A stretch of 64,000 bases of DNA from Flavimobilis marinus (lineage in GTDB: Bacteria; Actinomycetota; Actinomycetes; Actinomycetales; Cellulomonadaceae). The stretch spans positions 930,001-994,000 of the forward strand of contig NZ_FONZ01000001.1 of the NCBI RefSeq assembly GCF_900113055.1. Direction: 5' to 3'. Made by a program: the position numbers and the translations under genes. The notes beneath the pieces were generated by a model. It ran no database searches, had not been told where the DNA came from, and worked only from the letters and a program-made list of their open reading frames with translations. Shown here one piece after another: positions 45,452 through 58,914 of this stretch (positions are counted from its first letter, which is position 1; every line of letters begins with the position of its first letter).

Positions 45452-45460
45452 TCGAGCATT

Positions 45461-48136
45461 ATGGCAACACGTGGGTCCACCTCCCGGACGGCTACCAAGA
45501 AGCGTCCCGCCGCGCAGAGCGGACGGGGCGCGAGCGCGGCGCGTTCTGGCAAGCCACGCGGGGCGGCTGCGAGCGCGCCCGAGCGTCCGCCGCTGCTGGT
45601 GCGCATGGTGCGCGGCACGTGGCTCGGGTTCGCCCACGGGGTGGGCGGCGCCACGCGTCGGGTAGGACGCGGTGCCCGAGACCTGGACCCGGCGCTGCGC
45701 CGTGACGGCGTCGCGCTCACGCTGCTCGGGCTCGCGATCATCGTCGCGGGCCGGGAGTGGTGGGGCCTCGAGGGCGCAGCCATGGACGTCGTGCACGCGA
45801 TCGCGGCCGGGACCTTCGGCGTCGTCGCCGTCGCTCTCCCGCTCGTGCTGCTGTGGCTGTCCGTGCGGTTCATGCGCCATCCGCAGGAGTCGCAGGTCAC
45901 GAGCCGCATGGGCATCGGCCTCGGTGCGATCACGATCGCGGTCTGCGGTCTGGTCGCGATCGCCGAGGACCTGCCCGCGCCCCGGGACGGCTTCGAGGGC
46001 GTGCGCGCCGCCGGCGGCGTGATCGGCTACCTCGTCGGCACCCCGCTCGTGGCCGGGCTCACGGCGTGGGTCGCGGTCCCCGTGCTGCTCCTCCTCGGCT
46101 TCTTCGGGATCCTCGTCCTGACCGCCACCCCGCTCGGTCAGGTCGTGCCGCGGCTGCGTGGCGTGGTCGACCGGCTCACCTACGGCAGGACGGCAGCGGA
46201 CACGGACGAGACCCTGCAGCTCGCCGAGGGCGTCTCGCGCCACGACGCGCCGGACGAGGTCGAGGCGGCGCCCGTGCGCCGCCGTCGCTTCGGCCGCAAC
46301 CCCCGCGCAGCGGAGGTCGCGCCGACGGACGTCCTGCCGCAGCCGTACGCCGGCGACGAGGCCTTCGAGGCCGCCGCGCTGCGCGAGGCCGACCTCGCCG
46401 AGCGCGAGGCCGCGGCCGACGCGACGCAGGTCCTGGGTGCGGAGGCCGCGGCGACCGCCCCGACGGCTCCGACCGAGGCGCTGGCTCCGGTCCCGGCCCC
46501 GCCGACGGAACGCGCAGCGCCCCCGACGGAGCGTGTCCCGGCGGGCGAGCAGCCGATGCTCTCGGGCGACATCGTCTACCTGCTGCCGCACGAGGAGAGC
46601 CTGGTCAAGGGACCGCCGCACAAGGTCCGCTCCGCAGCGAACGACCGTGTCGTGGAGTCCCTCACCAACGTGTTCGAGCAGTTCGGCATCAACGCGTCGG
46701 TGACCGGCTTCTCCCGCGGACCGACGGTCACGCGCTACGAGGTCGAGCTCGGGCAGGGCACCAAGGTCGAGCGGGTGACGGCTCTGAGCAAGAACATCGC
46801 CTATGCGGTGGCGAGCGCGGACGTGCGGATCCTGTCGCCGATCCCGGGCAAGTCCGCGATCGGCATCGAGATCCCGAACGCGGACCGCGAGACTGTCGCG
46901 CTGGGCGACGTGCTGCGCTCCTCGGTCGCTCGGCGCACCGAGCACCCGATGGTCATCGGGATCGGCAAGGACGTCGAGGGCGGCTACGTCGTGGCGAACC
47001 TCGCGAAGATGCCGCACATCCTCGTGGCCGGGGCGACCGGGGCGGGCAAGTCGAGCTTCGTGAACTCCATGATCGTGTCGCTGCTCATGCGTTCGACGCC
47101 CGACCAGGTGCGCATGGTGCTCGTGGACCCCAAGCGCGTCGAGCTGACGATCTACGACGGCATCCCGCACCTGATCACCCCGATCATCACGAACCCCAAG
47201 AAGGCCGCCGAGGCCCTCGAGTGGGTGGTGCGCGAGATGGACGCGCGCTACGACGACCTCTCGGCGTTCGGCTACAAGCACATCGACGACTTCAACGCGG
47301 CCGTGCGGTCCGGCAAGGTCAAGCCCCTGCCGGGTTCCGAGCGCAAGATCGCGCCGTACCCGTACCTGCTCGTCGTCGTCGACGAGCTCGCGGACCTGAT
47401 GATGGTCGCGCCGCGCGACGTCGAGGCCTCGATCCAGCGCATCACGCAGCTGGCGCGCGCCGCCGGCATCCACCTGGTGCTCGCGACCCAGCGTCCGAGC
47501 GTGGACGTGGTCACCGGGCTCATCAAGGCGAACGTGCCCTCCCGGCTCGCCTTCGCGACGTCGTCCCTGACGGACTCGCGCGTCGTGCTCGACCAGCCGG
47601 GGGCGGAGAAGCTCATTGGCCAGGGCGACGCGCTGTTCATGCCGATGGGCGAGGCCAAGCCCATGCGTGTGCAGGGCGCGTGGGTGACGGAGAGCGAGAT
47701 CCACGCCGTCGTCCAGCACGTCAAGACGCAGCTCAAGCCCGTCTACCGCGAGGACGTCGCCGTCACGGCCGCGAAGAAGCAGGTGGACGAGGACATCGGC
47801 GACGACCTCGACCTGCTGCTCCAGGCCGCCGAGCTCGTCGTGACGACGCAGTTCGGCTCGACCTCCATGCTGCAGCGCAAGCTCCGGGTGGGCTTCGCCA
47901 AGGCGGGCCGCCTGATGGACCTGCTGGAGTCGCGCGAGATCGTCGGCCCGTCCGAGGGTTCGAAGGCGCGCGAGGTGCTCGTGCAGCCCGACGACCTGCC
48001 GGGCACGCTCGCGATGCTTCGCGGTGCGCCGGCCGAGCCCGAGGCCGTCCCGTCGCATGAACCGCCCGTGGCGCAGGAGTACTTCGACGACGACGCGCCG
48101 AGCGAGGACGACGCCTGGGGCGAGACGGGACGCTGA
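45461..48136 (+). CDS. ftsK: DNA translocase FtsK
   Basis: FtsK/SpoIIIE translocase (891 aa) that pumps chromosomal DNA through the closing septum. A basic N-terminal region is followed by about four membrane segments (residues 85-230), then an acidic Ala/Pro linker. The motor has [14 protein letters not shown] (Walker A near residue 523), [11 protein letters not shown] (Walker B) and [12 protein letters not shown]. The C-terminal gamma winged helix ([19 protein letters not shown]) binds KOPS. xerC, its partner at dif, lies at 5.4 kb. Confidence 0.95.
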   Translation: MATRGSTSRTATKKRPAAQSGRGASAARSGKPRGAAASAPERPPLLVRMVRGTWLGFAHGVGGATRRVGRGARDLDPALRRDGVALTLLGLAIIVAGREWWGLEGAAMDVVHAIAAGTFGVVAVALPLVLLWLSVRFMRHPQESQVTSRMGIGLGAITIAVCGLVAIAEDLPAPRDGFEGVRAAGGVIGYLVGTPLVAGLTAWVAVPVLLLLGFFGILVLTATPLGQVVPRLRGVVDRLTYGRTAADTDETLQLAEGVSRHDAPDEVEAAPVRRRRFGRNPRAAEVAPTDVLPQPYAGDEAFEAAALREADLAEREAAADATQVLGAEAAATAPTAPTEALAPVPAPPTERAAPPTERVPAGEQPMLSGDIVYLLPHEESLVKGPPHKVRSAANDRVVESLTNVFEQFGINASVTGFSRGPTVTRYEVELGQGTKVERVTALSKNIAYAVASADVRILSPIPGKSAIGIEIPNADRETVALGDVLRSSVARRTEHPMVIGIGKDVEGGYVVANLAKMPHILVAGATGAGKSSFVNSMIVSLLMRSTPDQVRMVLVDPKRVELTIYDGIPHLITPIITNPKKAAEALEWVVREMDARYDDLSAFGYKHIDDFNAAVRSGKVKPLPGSERKIAPYPYLLVVVDELADLMMVAPRDVEASIQRITQLARAAGIHLVLATQRPSVDVVTGLIKANVPSRLAFATSSLTDSRVVLDQPGAEKLIGQGDALFMPMGEAKPMRVQGAWVTESEIHAVVQHVKTQLKPVYREDVAVTAAKKQVDEDIGDDLDLLLQAAELVVTTQFGSTSMLQRKLRVGFAKAGRLMDLLESREIVGPSEGSKAREVLVQPDDLPGTLAMLRGAPAEPEAVPSHEPPVAQEYFDDDAPSEDDAWGETGR

Positions 48137-48185
48137 GGCCGCGCCGGCGGCGTGCCGGCCGTGCGGTAGGCGTGCGCGGTCCGCG

Positions 48186-49484
48186 TCAGCCGCGGGGGAG
48201 GACCTCGACGGTCGCCGTCGGCTCGGGTGGCGCCGTGCGCTCCGGCGCGCTGCCGTCGACGACGTCGCGCACCCGGTCGTAGCGGTCGGCCACGTCCCTC
48301 GCGCTCAGCGTACCGGCGCCGTCGGGGATCTCGGACAGCACGTGCATGACGTGCCCCGCCTTGCGGTCCACGGTGATCGCGGTCCACTCGGCCTCGGTCA
48401 CGCGGGCTGCCTCGCCAGCGGCGTGCTCGACCGTCGCGGTGAGGAGCAGGCCCGAGTCGGTCTGTGGGACGCAGCACTCGGTGTCCTGGTTGGAGATCAT
48501 GTTGCCCAGGCCGTACGCGGTCCACATGCCTGCGCCGTCAGGTCCGCCGGGCAGGAGAGCCATCGGCTGGGGGACGTGCGCGTGGTGCCCGATCATGAGG
48601 TCGACCAGGCCGGAGCCCGCCAGCGACTCGGCGACCTCCACCTGCTGGTCGGTGGGGACAGCCTGGTACTCGTTGCCCGCATGCACCGAGACGATCACGA
48701 GGTCGGCACCGTCGGCGCGGGCGGCGCGGGCCTGGTCGACGAGCTGGTCGACGTCGATCAGCTGCACGGCCCACGGCTGCTGCGCCGGCATGGGCAGGCC
48801 GTTGACGCCGTAGGTCGCGGCAAGGTGCGCGACCCGCGTGACCTGGCCGTCGACCGTGACGTCGTAGAGCTGGGGGGCGTCGGCCTCGTCGGCGCTCCGG
48901 GCCGTACCCACGTGCCCCAGCCCGACGGCGTCGAGCCGGTCCAGGGTGGTCTCCACCCCGGCGTAGGCACGGTCGACCGAGTGGTTCGAGGCCGTCGAGC
49001 ACCCGTCCCAGCCCTGGTCCACCAGGTCGTCTGCCAGCAGCGGGCTGGCGCCGAACATCGGGTAGCCGCTGACCTTCTGCCCGGCCGGCGTGAAGGGCAC
49101 CTCGAGGTGGCACAGGGCGAGGTCGGCCGAGGCCACCCAGTCGTCGATGCCGGCGAGCAGCGGTGAGAAGTCGTACCCGTCTGCCGTGCGCGCGGAGATG
49201 TGCACCCACTCGTGCGGCAGCACGTCGCCGCCGGCGAGGATCGTGAAGACTGCCGGCTCGGGCTCCGGCTCGGGCTCCGGCTCGGGCTCCGTCGGCGGGG
49301 CGGGCTCTGGGCTCGTGGCGGCCGGGCTGGGCGTCGACGCCGTGGCGGACCCCGGAGGCACCTCGTCGTCCGCAGCGAGCCAGGCCGCGGTCCCGGCCGT
49401 CGCGGCCCCCGCGACGACGATTCCCGCGGCGAGCAGGGTCCGGGCGGGTCGGCGCGCCGGCGCGGTCGAGCGACTGTGCTTCAC
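48186..49484 (-). CDS. CapA-family (PGA capsule-type) metallophosphatase-like protein
   Basis: A 432-residue membrane-anchored protein. The N-terminal hydrophobic segment (LLAAGIVVAGAATAGTAAWLA) precedes a linker of Glu-Pro repeats. The CapA core begins FTILAGGDVLPH and includes CHLEVPFTPAG, TASNHSVDRAYAG, VSVHAGNEYQ and GHHAHVPQPM. Family members act in poly-gamma-glutamate export or related envelope roles. No capB or capC gene is adjacent, so poly-glutamate synthesis is not supported. GTG 49484 follows TACTGT by 8 nt. Confidence 0.85.
   Translation of the reverse strand: MKHSRSTAPARRPARTLLAAGIVVAGAATAGTAAWLAADDEVPPGSATASTPSPAATSPEPAPPTEPEPEPEPEPEPAVFTILAGGDVLPHEWVHISARTADGYDFSPLLAGIDDWVASADLALCHLEVPFTPAGQKVSGYPMFGASPLLADDLVDQGWDGCSTASNHSVDRAYAGVETTLDRLDAVGLGHVGTARSADEADAPQLYDVTVDGQVTRVAHLAATYGVNGLPMPAQQPWAVQLIDVDQLVDQARAARADGADLVIVSVHAGNEYQAVPTDQQVEVAESLAGSGLVDLMIGHHAHVPQPMALLPGGPDGAGMWTAYGLGNMISNQDTECCVPQTDSGLLLTATVEHAAGEAARVTEAEWTAITVDRKAGHVMHVLSEIPDGAGTLSARDVADRYDRVRDVVDGSAPERTAPPEPTATVEVLPRG
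49252..49289 (-). repeat. Glu-Pro coding repeats in the CapA-like gene
   Basis: Short GGCTCG/GGCTCC units encode a run of alternating Glu-Pro residues between membrane anchor and enzyme domain. Confidence 0.7.
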
Positions 49485-49492
49485 AGCTCGTC

Positions 49493-49498
49493 ACAGTA
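49493..49498 (-). promoter_or_regulatory. -10 box of the CapA-like gene
   Basis: TACTGT on the minus strand, 8 nt before GTG 49484. Confidence 0.4.
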
Positions 49499-49562
49499 CC
49501 GGCCGGAGGAGGGCGCCCGCGCCGCGCCGCCCGTCCCCGGCGCCTCGTCGTCGGCCGACCCC

Positions 49563-49568
49563 TATTGT
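49563..49568 (+). promoter_or_regulatory. -10 box of pgsA, leaderless spacing
   Basis: TATTGT followed by exactly 6 nt and GTG 49575, which decides the start. Confidence 0.55.
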
Positions 49569-49574
49569 GGATCC

Positions 49575-50210
49575 GTGACCACATCGGACCCGGCCCCCGA
49601 GCCCCTCGAGGGCGACGTGCCCAGCCTGCCCGTCGCACCGCCGCCGAGCCCCTGGAACAGCGCGAACCTGGTGACGATGGCGCGGATCGCGCTCGTGCCG
49701 TTCTTCGCGTGGGCGTTGCTCGTCGAGGACGGGACGGACGCACGGTGGCGCTGGGTCGCCGTCGGCGTGTTCGTGCTCGCGGCGGGCACCGACAAGGTCG
49801 ACGGCTACCTCGCACGTCGGTACGGCCTGATCACCGACCTCGGCAAGCTGTTGGACCCGATCGCGGACAAGCTCTTGATCGGCACGGCGCTCGTGGGCCT
49901 GTCGCTCGTCGGCGAGCTGTGGTGGTGGGTGACCGTCGTCGTGCTCGTGCGCGAGCTGGGCATCACCGCCATGCGCTTCTTCCTGCTGCGGTACGTGGTG
50001 CTCCCGGCCTCGCGCGGCGGCAAGCTGAAGACGCTGATGCAGTCGGTGGCCCTCGGACTCATGCTGACGCCGCTGTGGCTGCTGCCGGAGCCGATCACGT
50101 GGCTGGCCTACGCGGCCATGGCCGCGGCCGTCGCGGTCACCCTGGTGACCGGCGTCGACTACGTCGTCCAGGCGGTACGGCTGCGGCGCAGCGCCCGCAC
50201 GGAAGCCTGA
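49575..50210 (+). CDS. pgsA: CDP-diacylglycerol-glycerol-3-phosphate 3-phosphatidyltransferase
   Basis: A CDP-alcohol phosphatidyltransferase (211 aa), probably PgsA, making phosphatidylglycerol phosphate. The catalytic signature KVDGYLARRYGLITDLGKLL-DPIADK is complete, with about five membrane segments. The first 30 residues are an acidic/Pro-rich extension. GTG 49575 lies exactly 6 nt after TATTGT. It leads a pgsA-pncC-clgR run; ftsK, pgsA and clgR are also neighbours in mycobacteria. Confidence 0.92.
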   Translation: MTTSDPAPEPLEGDVPSLPVAPPPSPWNSANLVTMARIALVPFFAWALLVEDGTDARWRWVAVGVFVLAAGTDKVDGYLARRYGLITDLGKLLDPIADKLLIGTALVGLSLVGELWWWVTVVVLVRELGITAMRFFLLRYVVLPASRGGKLKTLMQSVALGLMLTPLWLLPEPITWLAYAAMAAAVAVTLVTGVDYVVQAVRLRRSARTEA

Positions 50211-50217
50211 CGCGCGC

Positions 50218-50712
50218 GTGCCCGGCACCGCGGACGGCTCGGCCCCCGAGGCGCTCCTGGTCGCGGCGCACGCGCGCGGTCTGACCATCGGTGTGGCTGA
50301 GTCGCTCACCGGCGGCCTGGTCTGTGACTCGCTGGTGGCGGTGCCGGGGGCGTCGCGCACGCTCCGCGGGGGCGTCGTGGCGTACGCGACCGACGTCAAG
50401 CGGTCCGTCCTCGGAGTGGACGGTGACCTGCTGGCGGAGGTGGGTCCCGTGCACGCGGAGGTCGCGCGGCAGATGGCGACGGGTGCCGCTCGGGTGCTGG
50501 GCGCGTCGCTCGGGCTCGCCACGACCGGGGTTGCGGGCCCCGGCCCCCAGGACGGCGTCGCCGCAGGGACCGTCGTGGTCGCCGCGGTCCTGGCGGACGG
50601 TCGGCACGTCGTGCACGAGCACCGCTGCGAGGGCGGTCGCGCCGCCGTGCGCGTCGCTGCGGGCTCGGCGGTCATCGCCGCGGCCCTGGAGCTCCTCGAC
50701 CAGACGCGCTGA
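50218..50712 (+). CDS. pncC: CinA-family nicotinamide-nucleotide amidohydrolase
   Basis: A stand-alone CinA C-terminal domain protein (164 aa), which deamidates NMN to nicotinate mononucleotide. Family blocks are [48 protein letters not shown] and [13 protein letters not shown]. The N-terminal COG1058 domain of full-length CinA is absent. GTG 50218 is 7 bp after the pgsA stop. In some actinobacteria the name cinA is kept. Confidence 0.9.
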   Translation: MPGTADGSAPEALLVAAHARGLTIGVAESLTGGLVCDSLVAVPGASRTLRGGVVAYATDVKRSVLGVDGDLLAEVGPVHAEVARQMATGAARVLGASLGLATTGVAGPGPQDGVAAGTVVVAAVLADGRHVVHEHRCEGGRAAVRVAAGSAVIAAALELLDQTR

Positions 50713-50804
50713 CGACTCCGGGAACAATCGTCCCCAGGCGTGCGTTGGGACGGGTGTGGCTGCCGGTGGGCTCGACCCGCCTGACGGCGCCAGGCGCGGT
50801 ACCG

Positions 50805-50810
50805 TATGGT
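50805..50810 (+). promoter_or_regulatory. -10 box of clgR
   Basis: TATGGT, about 30 nt before ATG 50841. The leader contains AAAGGGGG as ribosome binding site. Confidence 0.45.
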
Positions 50811-50840
50811 TCCGCACTCAGAAGAGGAAAGGGGGTCGCC

Positions 50841-51164
50841 ATGGTGGTTCTACGCCGAGAGATCGGAGATGTGCTGCGCGACGCGCGTCAGCGACAGGGG
50901 CGAACCCTCCGTGAGGTGTCGTCTGCGGCACGAGTGTCCCTGGGTTACCTCAGCGAGGTCGAGCGCGGTCAGAAGGAAGCATCGTCCGAGCTCCTGGGCT
51001 CGATCTGCGACGCCCTCGCCATGCCGATGTCGTCGATCCTGCGCGAGGTGAGCGACCGTATCGCTGTCGCTGAGGGTCTGCTGATCCCCGACACGGTCCC
51101 CGACGACCTCGCGACGCCGGTGCGGCACGGGCTGCGTCGCCGCGAGCTGCAGCCGATCGGCTGA
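50841..51164 (+). CDS. clgR: ClgR-type XRE regulator
   Basis: A 107-residue helix-turn-helix regulator of the ClgR family, which activates clp protease genes and stress genes in actinobacteria. The HTH is residues 8-62 ([36 protein letters not shown]). A short tail ends [17 protein letters not shown] precedes ATG 50841. I found no clear ClgR operator in the upstream 128 bp. Confidence 0.88.
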   Translation: MVVLRREIGDVLRDARQRQGRTLREVSSAARVSLGYLSEVERGQKEASSELLGSICDALAMPMSSILREVSDRIAVAEGLLIPDTVPDDLATPVRHGLRRRELQPIG

Positions 51165-51166
51165 AC

Positions 51167-51195
51167 CCAGCGTGCCGGCTCAGCCGGCACGCTGG
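51167..51195. terminator. Bidirectional terminator, clgR/nei2
   Basis: CCAGCGTGCCGGCT (51167-51180) and AGCCGGCACGCTGG (51182-51195) form a perfect 14-bp inverted repeat around one base. It starts 2 bp after the clgR stop, and its right half encodes the last codons and stop of nei2. Confidence 0.75.
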
Positions 51196-51939
51196 CAGGT
51201 CGGGCACCAGAAGATCGGGCGCTGCTCGGGCGGCTGACGCGCGAGCTCCCGGACGATCACCGACCGGCAGCGAGGGCACCGCTGGCCCGCGCGGTTGTGC
51301 ATGTGCACGACGCGGGCCCCCAGCCCTCCGGTGACCGCCTGGAGCATCTGCCCGCGGATCACCGTGACAAGGCGGAGGAGCGCAGTGCGGGGTAGTTGTG
51401 CCACGGGCAGCCACGGGTTCGTCCGTGTGGCGAAGAGGCCCTCGGCCACGTAGAGCGTGCCGATCCCAGCGACGGCCCGCTGGTCGAGCAGCGCTTCGGC
51501 GAGCGGTGCACCCGTCCCGACGAGCCGGTCGACGATCTGTTCCGGGTCCCAGTCGGCGGCGAGGATGTCCGGCCCCAGGTGACCGAGGATGACGTGCTCG
51601 TCGCGGGTCCGCACGAGGTCCAGCATGCCGAGCCGGTGGCCCGTCGCCGTCCACTGCTCGTTGGCGAGGACAGCGCGGACGAACGCGCCCTTGCCGGCCG
51701 CCTCGTGGGTGCCCGTCCGCGCGACGTACCACGACCCGTCCATGCGCAGGTGCGTCCGCAGGGTCCAGCCTGAGTCCAGGCGCATGAGCAGGTGCTTGCC
51801 GTACGCAAGCACGTCCTCGGGGGTGGCCCCGACGAGGTGGGCGCCCCCGGTGCCCGGCCAGCGCAGCTCGGCCCGGACGAGCGGCCGGCCAGCCAGCGCC
51901 GCGTCGAGGCGCTGGGCGGTGAGCGCCACGACGTCGCCC

Positions 51940-51947
<8 letters not shown>
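51180..51947 (-). CDS. Fpg/Nei-family DNA glycosylase (Nei2)
   Basis: A 255-residue base-excision glycosylase/AP lyase. The catalytic N-terminal Pro-Glu is exposed by GTG 51947 (PEGDVVALTAQRLD). The H2TH region (LDQRAVAGIGTLYVAEGLF) and the C-terminal zinc finger (CPRC...CPTC) are intact. It overlaps lhr by 8 bp, so the two are translated from one message. The lhr-nei2 pair is also found in mycobacteria. Its substrate range (oxidised pyrimidines) is family knowledge. Confidence 0.92.
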
Positions 51948-56712
<4,765 letters not shown>

Positions 56713-56718
56713 GCCCCC

Positions 56719-56724
56719 ATTGTG
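56719..56724 (-). promoter_or_regulatory. -10 box of lhr
   Basis: CACAAT on the minus strand, exactly 6 nt before GTG 56712. Differs from TANNNT at the first base. Confidence 0.4.
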
Positions 56725-56749
56725 GATGCTGGCACCGACATCCGCGTGG

Positions 56750-56755
56750 CAGGCT
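56750..56755 (+). promoter_or_regulatory. -10 box of the DUF3046 gene
   Basis: CAGGCT followed by 7 nt and ATG 56763. GGGAGG lies too close to the ATG to be a good ribosome binding site. Confidence 0.4.
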
Positions 56756-56762
56756 GGGAGGC

Positions 56763-56996
56763 ATGCGCTACCGCGAGTTCTGGGACCTGGTCGACGACGT
56801 CTTCGGCCGCGCCTACGGCCGCTCCCTGGCCTCGGACCAGGTACTCGACGCCCTCGGTGGCCGGACGGCGGCGCAGGCCATCGACGACGGCCTCGAGCCG
56901 CGCCTCGTGTGGCATGCCCTGTGCGACGCCATGCAGGTTCCCGACCAGCGGCGGTGGGGGCGCGACCCGCACCGGCAGGCACCTCCCGCGCGCTGA
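56763..56996 (+). CDS. DUF3046 protein
   Basis: A 77-residue actinobacterial protein of the DUF3046 family, with RYREFWDLVDDVFGRAYGRS, VLDALGGRTAAQAIDDG and VWHALCDAMQVPDQRRWG. Genes of this family stand directly upstream of recA in many actinobacteria. Function unknown; small, charged and soluble. It is separated from recA by 213 bp that hold the SOS box and promoters. Confidence 0.9.
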   Translation: MRYREFWDLVDDVFGRAYGRSLASDQVLDALGGRTAAQAIDDGLEPRLVWHALCDAMQVPDQRRWGRDPHRQAPPAR

Positions 56997-57022
56997 CGAC
57001 ACGCGGGCCGGGCACGCGCGAG

Positions 57023-57038
57023 TCGAACACTTGTTCGG
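57023..57038 (+). promoter_or_regulatory. LexA (SOS) box of recA
   Basis: TCGAAC-N4-GTTCGG, matching 11 of 12 fixed positions of the actinobacterial LexA consensus TCGAAC-N4-GTTCGA. It ends directly before the -10 box. Confidence 0.85.
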
Positions 57039-57044
57039 TATGCT
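57039..57044 (+). promoter_or_regulatory. SOS-controlled -10 box of recA
   Basis: TATGCT immediately downstream of the LexA box, so bound LexA would block the promoter. It gives a leader of about 160 nt. Confidence 0.6.
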
Positions 57045-57135
57045 CGTGCGTACGGCGCCCCGGCTGCACAGCGGTGCTCCGTGCTCGCCGTCCACAGGGT
57101 CGGGACCCGTCCGGGACCGTGTCGGTGGTTCTCGT

Positions 57136-57141
57136 TAGCCT
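57136..57141 (+). promoter_or_regulatory. Second candidate -10 box of recA
   Basis: TAGCCT, 68 nt before the recA ATG and well downstream of the LexA box. It could give SOS-independent basal expression. Confidence 0.35.
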
Positions 57142-57209
57142 CGGCAGGGCACACAGACAGCAGATCAGCAGCGGCCTCGGCGCCGCCGAGAGAGCGTGGA
57201 GATACTGAC

Positions 57210-58280
57210 ATGGCAGCAGCAATGGATCGTGAGAAGGCCCTCGAGGCGGCTCTGGGTCAGATCGACCGCCAGTTTGGCAAGGGATCGGTCATGCGCCTCG
57301 GGGACGAGACCCGCGCGCCCGTCGAGGTCATCCCCACCGGGTCGATCGCCCTGGACATCGCCCTCGGCATCGGCGGTCTGCCGCGTGGCCGCGTCGTCGA
57401 GATCTACGGCCCAGAGTCGAGCGGAAAGACGACCGTCGCGCTGCACGCCGTGGCGTCGGCCCAGCGCGCCGGCGGCATCGCCGCGTTCATCGACGCGGAG
57501 CACGCACTCGACCCCGAGTACGCCAAGAAGCTCGGCGTCGACACCGACGCGCTGCTGGTCTCTCAGCCCGACACCGGTGAGCAGGCGCTCGAGATCATGG
57601 ACATGCTGATCCGCTCCGGGGCCATCGACATCGTCGTGATCGACTCGGTGGCGGCGCTCGTGCCCAAGGCTGAGATCGAGGGCGAGATGGGCGACAGCCA
57701 CGTCGGGCTGCAGGCCCGCCTCATGTCGCAGGCCCTCCGCAAGATCACCGGTGCGCTGAGCTCGTCGAACACCACGGCGATTTTCATCAACCAGCTGCGC
57801 GAGAAGATCGGCGTCTTCTTCGGGTCGCCCGAGACCACCACCGGTGGCAAGGCGCTCAAGTTCTACGCCTCCGTGCGCATGGACATCCGGCGCATCGAGA
57901 CCCTGAAGGAGGGCACGGACGCGGTCGGCAACCGCACCCGCGTCAAGGTCGTCAAGAACAAGATGGCGCCGCCGTTCAAGCAGGCGGAGTTCGACATCCT
58001 GTACGGCGTCGGCATCTCCCGCGAGGGCGGCCTGATCGACATGGGTGTGGAGCAGGGCATCGTCCGCAAGTCCGGATCGTGGTTCACCTGCGACGGCGAC
58101 CAGCTCGGCCAGGGCAAGGAGAACGCGCGCGGGTTCCTCCGAGACAACCCGGACCTCGCCAACGACATCGAGCGTCGGATCAAGGAGAAGCTCGGCATCG
58201 GCCCGAAGCCTGAGGGTGGCGCCGCGCCGGTGGCCGCTGCGCCCGCCGTCAGCAAGGGCGGCAAGAAGGTCGACTTCTGA
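57210..58280 (+). CDS. recA: Recombinase RecA
   Basis: RecA (356 aa), the DNA strand-exchange ATPase and LexA coprotease. It has Walker [10 protein letters not shown] near residue 70, [12 protein letters not shown], loop L1 and L2 segments ([41 protein letters not shown]) and a tail ending KKVDF. ATG 57210 is preceded by GTGGAG. No intein, unlike M. tuberculosis RecA. The stop overlaps the presumed recX start. Confidence 0.98.
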   Translation: MAAAMDREKALEAALGQIDRQFGKGSVMRLGDETRAPVEVIPTGSIALDIALGIGGLPRGRVVEIYGPESSGKTTVALHAVASAQRAGGIAAFIDAEHALDPEYAKKLGVDTDALLVSQPDTGEQALEIMDMLIRSGAIDIVVIDSVAALVPKAEIEGEMGDSHVGLQARLMSQALRKITGALSSSNTTAIFINQLREKIGVFFGSPETTTGGKALKFYASVRMDIRRIETLKEGTDAVGNRTRVKVVKNKMAPPFKQAEFDILYGVGISREGGLIDMGVEQGIVRKSGSWFTCDGDQLGQGKENARGFLRDNPDLANDIERRIKEKLGIGPKPEGGAAPVAAAPAVSKGGKKVDF

Positions 58281-58912
58281 GTCCGGGGCAGGCCCGCGCG
58301 CGCCGAGGGAAGACCTTCGGCGCGCGCGGTGCCGACCACCCGTCCGGCGACGGCGCGGACGACGCGCGACCCGACGAGGACCCGCAGGCGGAGAACGTTC
58401 TGGCGGAGGACCCGCAACTGCAGGAAGAGCGTGCCCGCGAGTACCTGCTGCGCTCCCTGGGAGCCGCGGCCCGGACACGGCACCAGCTCAGCCAAGGCCT
58501 CGCCCGCAGGAACGTCGACCCTGAGCTTGCCGAGCGCTTGCTCGACCGGTTCACGGAGGTCGGTCTGATCGACGACGCCGAGCTGGCACGAACGCTCGTG
58601 CGCACCCGTGTCGCCGAGCGCCACCTGTCCCGGCGGGCGCTCGCCGTCGAGCTGCGCCGCAAGGGCATCGCCGATGACGATGCGCGCGCCGCCCTCGAGC
58701 GGATCGACGACGACCTCCAGGAGGAGACGGCGCGCGCGTTCGTCGCGAGTAGGATCAGACGCGCATCGTCGCTCGACCCTGTGACGCGCTCCCGACGTCT
58801 CGTCGGTGCGCTCGCCCGCAAGGGCTACTCGGCCGAGGTGGCGACACGTGTCGTCCGCGAGGCCCTCGCCGCGGATGCCGCCGCGCGAGACGAGGACGAC
58901 TTCAGGAGCTGA
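58277..58912 (+). CDS. recX: Regulatory protein RecX, probable CTG start
   Basis: RecX (211 aa) modulates RecA. Tandem three-helix repeats are clear: [55 protein letters not shown] and [19 protein letters not shown]. The frame is open from 58214 and holds no ATG, GTG or TTG until TTG 58538, which would delete the first repeat. CTG 58277 overlaps the recA stop as CTGA, like the ATGA/GTGA overlaps elsewhere, with AAGAAGG 7 nt upstream. The first 55 residues are acidic and poorly conserved. Confidence 0.85.
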   Translation: MSPGQARARRGKTFGARGADHPSGDGADDARPDEDPQAENVLAEDPQLQEERAREYLLRSLGAAARTRHQLSQGLARRNVDPELAERLLDRFTEVGLIDDAELARTLVRTRVAERHLSRRALAVELRRKGIADDDARAALERIDDDLQEETARAFVASRIRRASSLDPVTRSRRLVGALARKGYSAEVATRVVREALAADAAARDEDDFRS

Positions 58913-58914
58913 GC

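Noticed and set aside
45380-48058. Minus-strand open frame of 892 codons
   Set aside because: Antisense shadow of ftsK.
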